From positions 310,001 through 374,000 of the forward strand of contig NC_013892.1 of assembly GCF_000027225.1 (NCBI RefSeq): a stretch of DNA of 64,000 nt, written 5' to 3'. Positions 42,501 through 53,876 of the stretch are shown one piece after another. The position numbers were made by a program, and so were the translations under genes. This DNA is from Xenorhabdus bovienii SS-2004. GTDB taxonomy: Bacteria; Pseudomonadota; Gammaproteobacteria; Enterobacterales; Enterobacteriaceae. Numbering within the stretch: the first letter of the stretch is position 1; the number at the start of each line of letters is the position of its first letter. The notes below the pieces were generated by a model. It was not told the DNA's origin and did no database searches. It saw only the letters and a list, made by a program, of their open reading frames with translations.

Positions 42501-43326
42501 TATTCCGTGGGCACGCATTACGGTGCAGGAATTACCAGAGTCTGCTGTGGGTATTTCTTCTGACGAAGTCATGCTAGATAAAAATCTCCAGCCGATAGAA
42601 AAGAAAAAATCGTCCATTCTGGTTAAAAGTAACTTAAATATTCGCATTGGTGATGATGTCCGTTTGAATGCATTTGGTCTGAAAGCTCAACTTAAGGGGG
42701 TCTTGAAAGTCATTCAGGATAAACAGGGGCTGGGGTTGAATGGTCAAATTGATATTCCAGATGGTCGTTTCCATGCCTACGGGCAGGATTTGCTGGTACG
42801 CAAGGGCACAATTATATTTTCCGGCCCGCCGGAACAGCCAATGCTGAACATTGAAGCGATCCGTAACCCCGACTCGACGGCGAATAAGGTTGTCGCTGGT
42901 GTGAAAGTTACGGGATTGGCGGATAAACCCAAAGTTGAAATTTTCTCTGAGCCAGCAAAATCACAGCAGGAAGCACTGTCTTATCTTCTGCGTGGTGAAG
43001 GTTTGGAGAAGAGTGGTTCTGACAATAACCAAATGACTTCCATGCTAATTGGTTTGGGCGTTTCCCAAAGTGGTCAATTGGTTGGCAAGATTGGTGAAAC
43101 TTTTGGTGTTTCTGATTTAGCTTTAGATACTCAGGGTGTGGGTGACAAATCTCAGGTTGTCGTCAGCGGCAAGATAACCAACAACTTGCAGGTGAAATAC
43201 GGTGTTGGTATTTTTGATTCTCTGGCGACCTTGACATTACGCTATCGTGTAATGCCAAGATTGTATCTCGATGCGGTATCTGGTATTGATCAGGCTTTAG
43301 ATCTGCTCTATGAGTTTGAGTTTTAA
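39559..43326 (+). CDS. tamB: translocation and assembly module protein TamB
   Basis: 1255 residues (E. coli 1259). An AsmA-like/DUF490 bridge protein anchored by an N-terminal helix (residues ~9-30) in the inner membrane; the long middle is repetitive beta-strand (a hydrophobic groove spanning the periplasm) and the C-terminal DUF490 domain contacts TamA (LLYEFEF end). A Lys/Glu/Pro-rich loop near residues 190-210 and repeated GKLNLNG-like turns are typical. Involved in anterograde phospholipid transport with YhdP and YdbH. Coupled to tamA and two bases from ytfP. Confidence 0.97.
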   Translation: MRWVKRLSMTFLLLVGLLLITIVGLVGTQTGLHFMINSAARWVPGLDIANVSGGWRDLTLKGVKYQMPGVSVSADNLYLSLRLSCLKHSHLCVNALTTEGVAVSVNTADLPPSEKSPASEPLTELKTPYPISLDLLSLKNIHVKVDDIVIALDEFKTGAQWREKQLTLKPTKISNLLVALPKTRPEQSGTVQKGKQKPEPEKSLGETLKALFAKPFLAELPNVPIPLDIMAENIHGSQLRLTGDTDITINDLRLQASNQGQQVDVKTFSVSAPEGSLSLQGTAGLSEQWPVKLVIKSNTNLNELKGQKLDLTLNGALLQQLNLALHLSGPIIANLSAQTELAKAGLPVRLTLESKQLQWPLTGEPEYRLDGVKLRLNGKASGYDLSLRSDIKGRDIPPALLMLDAKGNEELLRLTRLRLSALQGKAEITGIVDWSKAISWNANLILDGINTAKQWPEWPAKMNGKMAIRGSLYGGSWQLQIPEIALDGYVKQNIVKAHGKASGNAAGQWNIPQFDLTFGRNRLNVQGQLTDEKWKLDGEINAPQLNGLLPGLSGVVIGNVKLRGNMKAPQIVADLNARNVRWQNDLKVDSATIKGDVRSAEQIEGQLSVAVHQLKQADLIINNLMLNAKGTEKQHDLHLNIEGNPVSGQLALSGRFDRSQERWQGTINNTYFDTPVGEWRLNKAMVIDYLNPQQKVTIGTHCWLNPNAQICVPKPIEAGASGHAEVVLKRFDLAMIQPFLDKMTQVKGVFSGNANVKWTAGQALPQAKVVLQGNGVQLHQMVEGAALPVDFETLTVNAGLTNGKANVAWLFKLAGNGQLNGNVQVDDLEGRRKLSGNVDIRALSLKLIKPILGKDEKAEGGLNANLRFGGNVKNPLLFGQLKTDDLQIVSHWLPFDITQGQLAIYFDGVRSGLEGVIKTPKGQLNLNGNADWRNLNAWYAKIAANGEKLRVTVPPMVKIDVSPNLVLEATPDLLKLDGNVDIPWARITVQELPESAVGISSDEVMLDKNLQPIEKKKSSILVKSNLNIRIGDDVRLNAFGLKAQLKGVLKVIQDKQGLGLNGQIDIPDGRFHAYGQDLLVRKGTIIFSGPPEQPMLNIEAIRNPDSTANKVVAGVKVTGLADKPKVEIFSEPAKSQQEALSYLLRGEGLEKSGSDNNQMTSMLIGLGVSQSGQLVGKIGETFGVSDLALDTQGVGDKSQVVVSGKITNNLQVKYGVGIFDSLATLTLRYRVMPRLYLDAVSGIDQALDLLYEFEF

Positions 43327-43328
43327 AA

Positions 43329-43676
43329 ATGCGAGTAATTGTTTATGGCAGCCTGAGGCGCAAACAAGGTAACCACCACTGGATGACCTATGCCCAACTT
43401 CTAGGAGAACATAGGTTAGAAGGTTATGAAATTTATGACCTGGGACATTATCCAGCGGTGATCCGTGGCGAAGGGACAATTGAATGCGAAGTATATCGCA
43501 TTACGCCATCCATCCTGACAGAACTGGATGCTTTGAAAAAGAATTATCAGGAATACGAAAGGGAATTGATTAAAACACCTTACGGCAGTGCATGGATCTA
43601 TTTATATAGACTGCCTGTTGATGGACTGCATCGGATAACATGTGGTGACTGGATCAAGCGCCACGAAGAAGAATAA
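43329..43676 (+). CDS. ytfP: gamma-glutamylcyclotransferase-fold protein YtfP
   Basis: 115 residues (E. coli 113). GGCT/AIG2-like fold: VIVYGSLRRKQGNHHWM gives the YGSLR substrate loop; the acidic residue ELDALKKNYQEYERE is in the place of the proposed catalytic Glu. Precise substrate is not established. It begins two bases after tamB, so it is cotranscribed with tamA-tamB. Confidence 0.94.
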   Translation: MRVIVYGSLRRKQGNHHWMTYAQLLGEHRLEGYEIYDLGHYPAVIRGEGTIECEVYRITPSILTELDALKKNYQEYERELIKTPYGSAWIYLYRLPVDGLHRITCGDWIKRHEEE

Positions 43677-43679
43677 ATA

Positions 43680-43715
43680 AAAACCTCTGCCTCTATGTGG
43701 TGGCAGAGGTTTTTT
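43680..43715. terminator. bidirectional terminator between ytfP and ppa
   Basis: AAACCTCTGCC, a 10-base loop, GGCAGAGGTTTTTT. A- and T-tracts flank both arms, fitting the convergent genes. Confidence 0.92.
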
Positions 43716-43745
43716 ATGACCAAAACTCGCTGTTATCCCTCAGGA

Positions 43746-44276
43746 TTATTTTTTAGCAGCGCGTTCGAAAGAAGACAGGATTTCAGCTTTAGCGGCTTCG
43801 ACATTGTCCCAACCGTCAACTTTCACCCATTTGCCTTTTTCCAGATCTTTATAATGTTCAAAGAAATGGGTGATTTGGGCACGCAGCAGTTCTGGCAGAT
43901 CGTTCACATCTTTGATGTGATCGTATTCTTTGCTCAGTTTGGTGTGAGGAACAGCGACCAATTTCGCATCTTCACCGGATTCGTCGGACATTTTCAGAAC
44001 ACCAACGGGACGGCAGCGAATAACGGAACCTGGCTGTAATGGGTATGGGGTAGGAACCAGCACGTCAACAGGGTCACCATCAAGGGACAGAGTATTGTTG
44101 ATGTAACCGTAGTTGCAAGGATAGAACATTGCAGTAGACATGAAACGGTCTACAAACAGTGCGCCAGATTCTTTATCTACTTCATATTTGATCGGATCTG
44201 CATTCGCAGGGATCTCAATGATGACATAGATATCTTCAGGCAGTTCTTTACCGGCCGGTACATTGTTCAGGCTCAT
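43746..44276 (-). CDS. ppa: inorganic pyrophosphatase
   Basis: 176 residues, as in E. coli. A hexameric family I pyrophosphatase that drives biosynthesis by PPi hydrolysis. The active-site motifs are [35 protein letters not shown] and the later KLVAVPHTK. It is followed on the minus strand by ytfP's terminator and preceded by a long spacer with a large palindrome. Confidence 0.98.
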   Translation of the reverse strand: MSLNNVPAGKELPEDIYVIIEIPANADPIKYEVDKESGALFVDRFMSTAMFYPCNYGYINNTLSLDGDPVDVLVPTPYPLQPGSVIRCRPVGVLKMSDESGEDAKLVAVPHTKLSKEYDHIKDVNDLPELLRAQITHFFEHYKDLEKGKWVKVDGWDNVEAAKAEILSSFERAAKK

Positions 44277-44690
44277 AAAAGGTTTCCTTTAATTTCAAAC
44301 CAAAATGGAGTGCGGGCTATTATAGCCAAAACAGACTTAAAGTCCCCGCATTTTTCCAGTCGTTGAACGCCATACAGCTCAGTAATTGGGTGTTATAAAA
44401 TCTGTTGTATTGGATAAAAAGTGATTATTTACTTTTTTATTGTTCACATTTCTGTCTGGTTCATGAGTCATGAACAGAATGATTTCGTGAACAAATATAA
44501 ATAGAAAAAGAGTATGTATAGAACTTAAGGGAACAATATAGATAATCGGCAGGAAAAAGTGACGTTAACGTTGAGAGCAAGTCGTTGCGTTAAGCGTGTT
44601 GCTCAACAAATTAAAGGATAAGTCGCGTTGTTAATAAAGAGGCGACACTTCGCCCCTTCATTAAATTAACTATTCAATCAACAAACCTAC
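44277..44690. other. ppa upstream spacer with four-half-site palindrome at 44440-44494
   Basis: No gene is seen in these 414 bases. A symmetric element is centred on 44467: an inner perfect palindrome GTTCATGA-G-TCATGAAC (44459-44475) and an outer pair TTGTTCAC (44440-44447) and GTGAACAA (44487-44494), equidistant from the centre. The four half-sites share GTTCA. It lies about 165 bases upstream of ppa and looks like an operator or a cruciform-forming site. In E. coli the ytfQRT-yjfF sugar transporter occupies this gap. Confidence 0.5.
44641..44654 (-). terminator. terminator of fbp
   Basis: On the minus strand GGCGA-AGTG-TCGCC is followed by TCTTTATT, 37 bases past the fbp stop. A short, moderate hairpin. 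Confidence 0.6.
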
Positions 44691-45695
44691 TTACTCACCT
44701 GGAAATTCAGCCATAAAGCTTTCGGCTTTTTCCACCATTGATTTTGTTCCCACGAAGAAAGGAACACGCTGATGCAGTTGGGTTGGTGTGATATCTAGAA
44801 TTCGGTTTTTGCCATCACTGGCCTTGCCGCCAGCCTGCTCAGCCAAAAAAGCAATCGGGTTGCATTCATACAGCAGACGCAATTTTCCTGTTGGATTACT
44901 TGCGGTGCTTGGATAAATATAGATGCCGCCTTTCAGCAGGTTGCGGTGGAAATCTGCAACCAGCGAGCCAATATAACGGGTGGTGTAAGGGCGCTGGGTG
45001 GCTTCGTCTTGCTCTTGGCAATATTTGATGTACTTTTTCACGCCCATCGGGAATTTGATGTAGTTTCCTTCGTTGATGGAGTACATATTGCCTTTGGCAG
45101 GGAATTGAACTTTTTCATGAGTCAGGCAGAATACGCCGAGTGAGGGATCGTAAGTGAATGTATGAACTCCGTAACCTGTGGTGTAAACCAACATAGTGGA
45201 TGAGCCATAGACCACATAACCCGCCGCAACCTGACGATTTCCCGGTTGCAGGAAATCGTCTTCGGTAACTGGCTGCCCAATAGGTGTAATTCTATGGTAA
45301 ATTGAGAAAATAGTCCCGACGGAAACGTTTACATCAATATTCGAAGAACCATCCAGTGGGTCCATCAAAACAACATACTTCGCATTTTCTGCACGGTCGC
45401 CATCAAAGACAACGATCTCATCTTCTTCTTCAGAAGCAATACCTGCTACTTCACCGCGCGCTTTCAATGCAGCCTTCAGTTTTTCATTGGCATACAAATC
45501 CAGCTTCATCTGAACTTCGCCCTGAACATTCGATACGCCGCTGGTACCTAAAATATCCACCAGACCAGCTTTATTGATGTCCCGATGAATGATTTTGGCA
45601 CCCAGTTTGATGGCAGAAAGCAGTGCGGTCAGTTCACCCGTAGCATGAGGAAAGTCTTGCTGTTTCTCGACGATGAATTCGCCTAATGTTTTCAT
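44691..45695 (-). CDS. fbp: fructose-1,6-bisphosphatase class I
   Basis: 334 residues (E. coli 332). The gluconeogenic enzyme that hydrolyses FBP to F6P, inhibited by AMP. The metal-site motifs are ASEEEDEIV and [29 protein letters not shown] and [19 protein letters not shown] follow. The true start is ATG 45695 ([15 protein letters not shown]); the frame is open a further 61 codons upstream, but these lack family similarity and run into the mpl promoter. Divergent from mpl, as in E. coli. Confidence 0.97.
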   Translation of the reverse strand: MKTLGEFIVEKQQDFPHATGELTALLSAIKLGAKIIHRDINKAGLVDILGTSGVSNVQGEVQMKLDLYANEKLKAALKARGEVAGIASEEEDEIVVFDGDRAENAKYVVLMDPLDGSSNIDVNVSVGTIFSIYHRITPIGQPVTEDDFLQPGNRQVAAGYVVYGSSTMLVYTTGYGVHTFTYDPSLGVFCLTHEKVQFPAKGNMYSINEGNYIKFPMGVKKYIKYCQEQDEATQRPYTTRYIGSLVADFHRNLLKGGIYIYPSTASNPTGKLRLLYECNPIAFLAEQAGGKASDGKNRILDITPTQLHQRVPFFVGTKSMVEKAESFMAEFPGE

Positions 45696-45866
45696 GACGA
45701 AAGCCCTGAATTTTGTTGTGGTTTTAGAGAGCGTGCTGCACTTGCGTGTCGCACTCATGCGCGGCAGTTTAGCTAAAGAATGGGATGATTGATAGGCTAT
45801 TGCATTTCTAATCTCAGCATTGATGGTTAGAATAGTGACACACTTCATGATATTGGATAGAAATAA

Positions 45867-47237
45867 ATGCGTATTCATATTCTTGGCATCTGCGGTACTT
45901 TCATGGGAGGGCTAGCGATCCTCGCTCGTTCATTAGGTCATGAAGTTACTGGTTCTGATGCCAATGTGTATCCCCCAATGAGTACCCTTCTGGAAAAACA
46001 GGGCATTGAGCTGATTCAAGGATATGATCCTTCACAGCTCGATCCTGAGCCAGATATGGTAATCATTGGCAATGCCATGACACGTGGTAATCCCTGTGTG
46101 GAAGCGGTGCTGGATCGTGGCATTCCTTATACATCTGGCCCACAGTGGCTACATGATCATGTTTTGCCAGAACGCTGGGTGTTAGCCGTCGCTGGAACGC
46201 ATGGTAAAACGACAACCGCAGGAATGTTAGCATGGATCTTAGAAGCCTGCGGTTATAAGCCGGGGTTCCTGATCGGCGGTGTGCCGGGTAATTTTGACGT
46301 TTCAGCACAAATCGGTGAAAGTCCATTTTTCGTGATTGAAGCGGATGAGTATGACTGCGCGTTTTTTGATAAGCGTTCAAAATTTGTGCATTACGGCCCC
46401 CGCACGCTAATCATGAATAACCTTGAATTTGATCATGCTGATATTTTTGAAAATTTAGCGGCCGTCCAAAAGCAGTTCCACCATCTCGTCAGGGTTGTGC
46501 CGGGAAGTGGTAAGATTCTGGTACCCGATAATGACATTAACCTGAAACATGTGATAGGAATGGGATGCTGGAGTGAGCTGGAACATGTCGGGGAAACAGG
46601 TAACTGGCAAACGAAGAAAGTCAGTCAGGATAGCAGCATCTACCAAGTGTTCCATCAAAGTGAACAGGTTGGTGAAGTGAACTGGTCATTGGTGGGTGAA
46701 CACAACATGCACAATGGTTTGATCGCAATTGCGGCTGCCCATCATGTTGGTGTTCAGCCTGCGGATGCTTGTCAGGTACTGGGCGATTTTATCAATGCGC
46801 GCCGCCGTCTTGAATTGCGTGGTGAAGTGAATGGTATCTCAGTTTATGACGATTTTGCTCATCATCCCACTGCAATTTTGGTGACACTGGCAGCGCTGAG
46901 AAGTAAAGTTGGCGGTGTCGCTCGTATTCTTGCTGTGCTAGAACCGCGTTCAAATACCATGAAAATGGGCATGAGCAAAAATGATATTGCGCCTTCTCTG
47001 GGGCGTGCTGATGAAGTCTTCTTGTATCAACCTGCCAATATTCCGTGGCAGGTAGCAGAAATTGCAGAACACTGCATCCAACCTGCTCGTTGGAGTGCAG
47101 ATATTGATGCTTTGGTACGTATGATTGTTGAGGCGGCACAACCGGGTGATTACATTCTTATCATGAGTAATGGTGGATTCGATGGCATTCACGAGAAGTT
47201 GCTGACTGAGCTGGGTAAGAAAGTGCACGAGGCTTGA
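45867..47237 (+). CDS. mpl: UDP-MurNAc:L-Ala-gamma-D-Glu-meso-DAP ligase Mpl
   Basis: 456 residues (E. coli 457). The murein-recycling ligase that attaches recovered tripeptide to UDP-MurNAc. Mur ligase motifs: [13 protein letters not shown] nucleotide loop, [16 protein letters not shown]-loop, [22 protein letters not shown] and the C-terminal [10 protein letters not shown] and EPRSNTMK. It is the last gene with E. coli 96-min neighbours here; the next gene, argR, belongs to the 73-min region. Confidence 0.97.
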   Translation: MRIHILGICGTFMGGLAILARSLGHEVTGSDANVYPPMSTLLEKQGIELIQGYDPSQLDPEPDMVIIGNAMTRGNPCVEAVLDRGIPYTSGPQWLHDHVLPERWVLAVAGTHGKTTTAGMLAWILEACGYKPGFLIGGVPGNFDVSAQIGESPFFVIEADEYDCAFFDKRSKFVHYGPRTLIMNNLEFDHADIFENLAAVQKQFHHLVRVVPGSGKILVPDNDINLKHVIGMGCWSELEHVGETGNWQTKKVSQDSSIYQVFHQSEQVGEVNWSLVGEHNMHNGLIAIAAAHHVGVQPADACQVLGDFINARRRLELRGEVNGISVYDDFAHHPTAILVTLAALRSKVGGVARILAVLEPRSNTMKMGMSKNDIAPSLGRADEVFLYQPANIPWQVAEIAEHCIQPARWSADIDALVRMIVEAAQPGDYILIMSNGGFDGIHEKLLTELGKKVHEA

Positions 47238-47260
47238 TTGTCAAAATCGTCAGAGTGGGG

Positions 47261-47288
47261 GGATCGCATTAGCTGTGCGATCCTCTTT
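47261..47288 (+). terminator. terminator between mpl and argR
   Basis: GGATCGCA-7-TGCGATCC followed by TCTTT, 24 bases past mpl. It may also act on the convergent argR. Confidence 0.8.
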
Positions 47289-47363
47289 AATCTATATATT
47301 CCCAGGGTTCCGTTTGTCTGCCGCCGTGCTGCAACTTGAAATCTATTGGGTTATACGACAGGG

Positions 47364-47837
<474 letters not shown>

Positions 47838-47882
47838 TCACCATCATTGAATCCGTTATGAAGCTATGATTATGCGAAAGAG

Positions 47883-47896
47883 TGAATTTTTATTCA
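47883..47896. promoter_or_regulatory. ARG box upstream of argR
   Basis: TGAATTTTTATTCA matches the 14-bp core of the ArgR operator (TGAAT-4 A/T-ATTCA) exactly. Placed 49 bases before argR on the divergent mdh side. A second, weaker box is expected 3 bp away and was not clear. Confidence 0.75.
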
Positions 47897-48038
47897 AGGA
47901 AGAGAAGAAAAAACTAAAATAATAATCATAATTACATTATTTTCATTCTCCCAATATATCTTTATTAGTCGTCAGTAATACTCATGTGTACATTTTCTCT
48001 GCGTTTCCTTTCCCACATTTTGAGTATGGTAAATATAT

Positions 48039-48048
48039 TGTTAATTAA
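48039..48048 (+). promoter_or_regulatory. ArcA-like site upstream of mdh
   Basis: TGTTAATTAA matches the ArcA direct-repeat core (WGTTAATTAW). In E. coli, mdh is repressed by ArcA under anaerobiosis. No good second repeat was found 11 bp away, so this is a candidate only. Confidence 0.35.
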
Positions 48049-48259
48049 ATGGTGTTGTTTGGTTTGGGAGATAAGAGTAAGGTAATCAACTAAGTTATTA
48101 ATAATATAACAGGATTAATTCTCAAAAAAGTGTCCGTTATCTCATTAACAGATAAGCCTTTTGTCTAGAATAAAATAACTTTGGTGTTTCATCATCAAGC
48201 CATTAGGTAGATAATCTGTCTGTTAACAGATTGTTCTTAATACGTAGTGATCAGTGGGG

Positions 48260-48307
48260 CTGAGAATCTATCCCATACATGCATTGAATGTAGGGAAATA
48301 GGTTCAG
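48260..48307 (+). other. hairpin in the mdh leader
   Basis: CTGA...CTAT.CCC.TACAT pairs with ATGTA.GGG..ATAG..TCAG around a 7-base loop (GCATTGA), with small bulges. It lies 55 bases before the mdh ATG. The 528-base argR-mdh gap contains no other gene, only the regulatory sites listed. No U-tract follows, so it is more likely an mRNA-stabilising or regulatory structure than a terminator. Confidence 0.45.
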
Positions 48308-48362
48308 GCTCTTAACCAGACAGGTTTAAGTTTTTTACAGCACTTATTTAAGGAGTATCAGG

Positions 48363-49301
48363 ATGAAAGTTGCAGTTCTCGGTGCAGCCGGTGGTATTGG
48401 TCAGGCACTTGCCCTTCTACTCAAGACCCAGCTTCCTTCAGGTTCAGAACTTTCCTTGTATGACATTGCTCCGGTGACTCCAGGTGTGGCAGCCGATCTT
48501 AGTCATATCCCAACGGAAGTGAAAGTCACTGGTTTTGCTGGTGAAGATGCAACCCCTGCATTGGTAGGCGCAGATGTTGTATTAATCTCTGCAGGTGTGG
48601 CGCGTAAACCAGGCATGGATCGTTCAGATCTGTTCAATATCAATGCGGGTATCATCCGTAATCTGGTTCAGCAGGTAGCTAAGGCTTGTCCAAAAGCATT
48701 AATCGGTATTATCACGAACCCTGTGAATACTACTGTGGCGATAGCGGCTGAGGTTCTGAAAAAAGAAGGTGTTTACGACAGAAACCGTCTGTTCGGTATT
48801 ACAACGCTGGATATCATTCGTTCCAATACTTTTGTTGCAGAACTGAAAGGTAAGAACTCTGAGGAATTGGAAGTGCCTGTTATTGGTGGGCACTCTGGTG
48901 TGACTATCCTGCCATTGCTGTCGCAAATTCAGGGCGTCAGCTTCACTGATGAAGAAGTTGAAGCGTTAACCAAACGTATTCAGAACGCAGGTACTGAAGT
49001 GGTTGAAGCGAAAGCAGGTGGCGGATCTGCAACTCTGTCTATGGGGCAGGCAGCGGCACGTCTGGGTCTTTCTTTGATCCGTGGCTTGCAGGGTGAAAGC
49101 AATGTCATCGAGTGCAGTTATGTAGAAGGTGATGGTAAATATGCCCGTTTCTTCGCTCAGCCTGTTCGTTTAGGTAAAAATGGTATCGAAGAACGTTTAG
49201 ATATCGGCAAACTTAGCGATTTTGAACAGAAGTCACTGGATAGTATGTTGGGCGTTCTCAAAAAAGATATCGAATTAGGCGAGAAATTTATTAACGGTTA
49301 A
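48363..49301 (+). CDS. mdh: malate dehydrogenase
   Basis: 312 residues, the E. coli length. NAD-dependent TCA-cycle enzyme interconverting malate and oxaloacetate. The Rossmann loop [16 protein letters not shown], the mobile loop [15 protein letters not shown] with substrate arginines, [10 protein letters not shown], and the catalytic His in [16 protein letters not shown] are present. AAGGAG precedes the start. It is followed by its own terminator. Confidence 0.98.
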   Translation: MKVAVLGAAGGIGQALALLLKTQLPSGSELSLYDIAPVTPGVAADLSHIPTEVKVTGFAGEDATPALVGADVVLISAGVARKPGMDRSDLFNINAGIIRNLVQQVAKACPKALIGIITNPVNTTVAIAAEVLKKEGVYDRNRLFGITTLDIIRSNTFVAELKGKNSEELEVPVIGGHSGVTILPLLSQIQGVSFTDEEVEALTKRIQNAGTEVVEAKAGGGSATLSMGQAAARLGLSLIRGLQGESNVIECSYVEGDGKYARFFAQPVRLGKNGIEERLDIGKLSDFEQKSLDSMLGVLKKDIELGEKFING

Positions 49302-49358
49302 TTCATTTAATTTGTAATTTATTAATATACGAATTAAGTTAAATATATTAGATAACTG

Positions 49359-49391
49359 AAACCGCTAGCTCAAAAATAACTAGCGGTTTTT
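49359..49391 (+). terminator. terminator after mdh
   Basis: AAACCGCTAG, an 11-base A-rich loop, CTAGCGGTTT followed by TT. Lies before the convergent sfsB-like gene. Confidence 0.88.
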
Positions 49392-49413
49392 CTTTCAATA
49401 ATTATATTGATAG

Positions 49414-49680
49414 CTAATTATTCTTTTTTTCTCTAATTTTCCTTTCTAATAGTTCTCCTGTATGTGGATCGAAATAACGACTAGGCCATATTTCAGCCGG
49501 ATGTAATCCTAAGTAATTCGCTATTATCCATTCTCCCTTAGGCCATGGGCGAGAAAGTGTATTCGCCAAAGTTGATGAGCTTAACCCTGCTTCGCGTGAA
49601 ACGGCAGCCAGTGTCGTTCCGCGTTTACGTAAAGCAGCAATAATATCAGCAGGATGCCAATCCGATTTCATAGAAATCAT
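49414..49680 (-). CDS. sfsB: Ner-like DNA-binding regulator (SfsB/Nlp)
   Basis: 88 residues (E. coli SfsB 92). A helix-turn-helix protein of the Mu Ner family: DWHPADIIAALRKRGTTLAAVSREAGLSSSTLANTLSRPWPKGE spans the HTH (given in two parts by the usual turn), and the C-terminal GLHPAEIWPSRYFDP is the family signature. In E. coli, sfsB lies next to ispB and influences maltose gene expression. Here it is divergent from two Mu-type DNA-binding genes that separate it from ispB. Its target may be the inverted repeat at 49767-49829. Confidence 0.88.
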   Translation of the reverse strand: MISMKSDWHPADIIAALRKRGTTLAAVSREAGLSSSTLANTLSRPWPKGEWIIANYLGLHPAEIWPSRYFDPHTGELLERKIREKKNN

Positions 49681-49746
49681 TTTTTTAATCCTTTCCTATT
49701 AAATTTGAAGCCACATTAGTGGTATAACTAAAGCGTTAGTGTGAAA

Positions 49747-49829
49747 TTAATAACGAACACGAATCTGTTATTAAGAAAATAAAATAACATTATTTTTCCT
49801 AAAAATATTTCTAATTTTTTCTTAATAAC
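49747..49829. promoter_or_regulatory. candidate operator: GTTATTAA/TTAATAAC repeats between sfsB and the Mu-type genes
   Basis: A perfect 13-bp inverted repeat, GTTATTAAGAAAA (49767-49779) and TTTTCTTAATAAC (49817-49829), is separated by 37 AT-rich bases. A third TTAATAAC is at 49747-49754. Positioned between divergent regulator genes, it is a natural operator for one or more of them. Confidence 0.5.
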
Positions 49830-49867
49830 TTCTTTTTTGAACTTGGTTACAAAAATAGAGAAACATT

Positions 49868-50215
49868 ATGAAAAAAGAGTGGTATACGGCAATGGAGTTG
49901 ACCGGTGTAGGTGAGTTACCTAGATCACCACAAGGAGTTAATGCCAGAGCAAAACGTGAAGAATGGTTGAGACAGAAACGAGCAGGTGTTCAAGGCAGGG
50001 CTATTGAATATCACTATTCTTGTTTTCCTGAATCAACATTGTCGGCTCTGGAGCTTCATGAAATATCACCTGAATATCAGGTTCAGAAACAAGATCCTCT
50101 ATCCATTTGGGTGAGTGCATTTAATTTACTCTCCGATGAAGAAAAGGAGGCGATTACAGAAGTGATATTACGAGATGGCATAAGAAGTTTTTTGGAAAAA
50201 ATCATAGCTACTTGA
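49868..50215 (+). CDS. Mu-type DNA-binding-domain protein, copy 1
   Basis: 115 residues. Residues 1-60 match the N-terminal DNA-binding fold of Mu transposase and Mu c repressor (HTH_Tnp_Mu_1 type): WYTAMELTGVGELPRSPQGV, AKREEW, QKRAGVQGRAIEYHYS. The C-terminal half (DPLSIWVSAFNLLSDEEKEAI...) is a short helical part without any transposase catalytic domain. It is a free-standing regulator-like protein, paralogous to the next gene. No other phage gene is nearby. Function unknown; a repressor of the c type is plausible. Confidence 0.75.
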   Translation: MKKEWYTAMELTGVGELPRSPQGVNARAKREEWLRQKRAGVQGRAIEYHYSCFPESTLSALELHEISPEYQVQKQDPLSIWVSAFNLLSDEEKEAITEVILRDGIRSFLEKIIAT

Positions 50216-50290
50216 GGCAGCTTTTGAAAAGCCAAATGTTTAAAATTTGGCTTCCTCTACACTGCTCCGATGTAAAGCGAGGATAAAAAG

Positions 50291-50671
50291 ATGAAAAAAG
50301 ATTGGTATTCTGCAAAAGAACTCATTGGCCTCGCAGGTCTGCCATCGTCTCCCCAAGGCGTCAATTTGATGGCAAGGCGCGAAGGTTGGGAGCAACGCCG
50401 TAAGCGCGGAGTACAGGGGAAAGCTCTCGAATATCATGTCAACAGCTTGCCCGAAGAAGTTCTGAATGTACTGGCCGTCAGTGAAAGTTCGGTCGAGTAT
50501 TATCGGAATAAGCGTCAGGATCCGTTCATGATTTGGATTGAAGCTTATTATCAATTAACCAAACCCGAAAGGGAACGCATGGTTAAGTTCATTTTGAGGA
50601 AAGGGCTGGCTAGCCTAGTCCAATACATAGGAATTCAAGAGGTTGAAAATAAAGACAGTATCCCAGATTGA
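50291..50671 (+). CDS. Mu-type DNA-binding-domain protein, copy 2
   Basis: 126 residues. Same architecture as the gene 75 bases upstream: Mu-type HTH (WYSAKELIGLAGLPSSPQGV, ARREGW, RRKRGVQGKALEYHVN) and a C-terminal segment (RQDPFMIWIEAYYQLTKPERERM) that aligns with the copy-1 tail. GAGGATAAAAAG precedes the start. It ends 28 bases from the convergent ispB end. Likely product of tandem duplication followed by divergence. Confidence 0.75.
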   Translation: MKKDWYSAKELIGLAGLPSSPQGVNLMARREGWEQRRKRGVQGKALEYHVNSLPEEVLNVLAVSESSVEYYRNKRQDPFMIWIEAYYQLTKPERERMVKFILRKGLASLVQYIGIQEVENKDSIPD

Positions 50672-50698
50672 GCAATCTGGGATACTGATTAGCTCAGA

Positions 50699-51670
50699 TC
50701 AGGAAAGTCGCTGTACCGCGACATGGGCTAATCCCACAAGGGCCGCCTTATATGGAGACTCATCCAGTACTTGTAACGCTGAAATGGCTTTATCTGCTTC
50801 TTCTTCCGCCCGTTGGCGGGTGTACTTAAGTGAACCACACTGTTTCATTGTTGCTAGTACGGTATCTAACAAATGGCGGCCATTGCCTTGCTCAATGGCA
50901 CTGCGTATCAGTGCAGACTGCTCCGGGACTCCATGATGCATGGCATGCAGAAGGGGCAGTGTAGGTTTGCCTTCGTTTAAGTCGTCCCCTGTGTTTTTAC
51001 CGAGTGTGCTGTCATCTGAATCGTAATCCAGCAGATCATCAATCAATTGAAACGCCGTGCCAAGATAACGGCCATAGTCACGCAGTGCAGCTTCCTGCTC
51101 TGGTGTCGCACCGGATAAAATGGCCGCAGAGTGTGCCGCTACCTCAAACAGGCGAGCGGTTTTACTGTAAATCACACGCATATAATCATCTTCTGAGGTA
51201 TCAGGATCATTGCAGTTCATCAACTGCATCACCTCACCTTCGGCAATGACATTCGTGGCGTCGGACATCAATTTCAGTACCCGCATAGAATCGAGATCAG
51301 TCATCATCTGAAACGATCGGGTGTAGATGAAATCACCAACCAGAACACTGGCCGCATTGCCATACATAGCGTTGGCTGTCGCTTTGCCTCGGCGCATGTC
51401 GGATTCATCGACAACATCGTCATGCAATAGCGTTGCAGTGTGAATAAATTCGATTAAGGCGGCAACTTTGATATGTTTTTCTTTTTCACAATGAAGTGCT
51501 TTTCCGGCCAGTACCGCAATCATTGGGCGAATACGCTTACCACCGCCGCTGATAATGTAGTAGCCAAGTTGGTTGATCAGCGCAACATCAGAATTTAATT
51601 GATTAAGAATGGTTTCATTAACCGCTGCCATATCATCAGCGGTAAGTTTAATTATTGATTCTAAATTCAT
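50699..51670 (-). CDS. ispB: octaprenyl diphosphate synthase
   Basis: 323 residues, the E. coli length. A trans-prenyltransferase making the C40 side chain of ubiquinone and menaquinone. The first Asp-rich motif (LLHDDVVDESDMRRG) and the second (FQLIDDLLDYDSD) are intact, as is the GGGKRIRP substrate loop. Divergent from rplU, as in E. coli. Confidence 0.98.
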   Translation of the reverse strand: MNLESIIKLTADDMAAVNETILNQLNSDVALINQLGYYIISGGGKRIRPMIAVLAGKALHCEKEKHIKVAALIEFIHTATLLHDDVVDESDMRRGKATANAMYGNAASVLVGDFIYTRSFQMMTDLDSMRVLKLMSDATNVIAEGEVMQLMNCNDPDTSEDDYMRVIYSKTARLFEVAAHSAAILSGATPEQEAALRDYGRYLGTAFQLIDDLLDYDSDDSTLGKNTGDDLNEGKPTLPLLHAMHHGVPEQSALIRSAIEQGNGRHLLDTVLATMKQCGSLKYTRQRAEEEADKAISALQVLDESPYKAALVGLAHVAVQRLS

Positions 51671-51922
51671 GTTTTGGCTTTGGACTCTGATTCAGAGCTG
51701 TGCTCATTAAATTAGCATATCAACAGATATCACGATGTATCGATTGTACTTGAAAAACCGTTCAAATAAATGACAATCGAAAAACTCTGTTTTTTTCTCA
51801 TCTGTTCTAATTCTGCACTTGTCTTCGAATCGGTTTTTGCGTAGAATTCGCGCCCTATTGTGAATATTTTATAGCGCGCTCTGGAAAGATATTTTAGGGG
51901 GTGCGCGGAAAGCGGAGTTTAT

Positions 51923-52231
51923 ATGTACGCAGTTTTCCAAAGTGGTGGTAAACAACACCGAGTAAGCGAAGGTCAGACAATTCGCTTGGAAAAGCTGGAC
52001 ATCGCAACCGGTGAAACTGTTGAGTTTGACCAGGTTCTGATGGTCGCTAATGGTGAAGATATTAAGATCGGCGCTCCAGTAGTTGAAGGCGTTAAAGTTA
52101 AAGCTGAAGTTGTTGCTCATGGCCGTGGCGAGAAAATTAAAATCGTTAAGTTTCGTCGTCGTAAACACAGCCGTAAGCAGCAGGGCCACCGTCAGTGGTT
52201 CACTGATGTTAAAATCACTGGCATCGCTTAA
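51923..52231 (+). CDS. rplU: 50S ribosomal protein L21
   Basis: 102 residues (E. coli 103). Binds 23S rRNA near L20. [20 protein letters not shown] and the C-terminal [23 protein letters not shown] (canonical basic tail) are diagnostic. First gene of the rplU-rpmA-obgE group, with a 250-base divergent promoter region shared with ispB. Confidence 0.98.
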   Translation: MYAVFQSGGKQHRVSEGQTIRLEKLDIATGETVEFDQVLMVANGEDIKIGAPVVEGVKVKAEVVAHGRGEKIKIVKFRRRKHSRKQQGHRQWFTDVKITGIA

Positions 52232-52239
52232 GATTTTAG

Positions 52240-52509
<270 letters not shown>

Positions 52510-52518
52510 ATTTTTTGA

Positions 52519-53817
<1,299 letters not shown>

Positions 53818-53846
53818 ATCTTCGTTCCTGATGTATAAGAATGATA

Positions 53847-53873
53847 AAAGGGCGCTTTTTAAGCGCCCTTTTT
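53847..53873. terminator. bidirectional terminator between obgE and dacB
   Basis: AAAGGGCGCTT, loop TTT, AAGCGCCCTTT and further T. It lies four bases from the end of the convergent dacB. Confidence 0.92.
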
Positions 53874-53876
53874 CGA

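Noticed and set aside
44691..45878. Extended fbp start giving 395 residues
   Set aside because: The extra 61 residues are unlike the family and overlap the mpl promoter and start; MKTLGEF at 45695 is the canonical N terminus.
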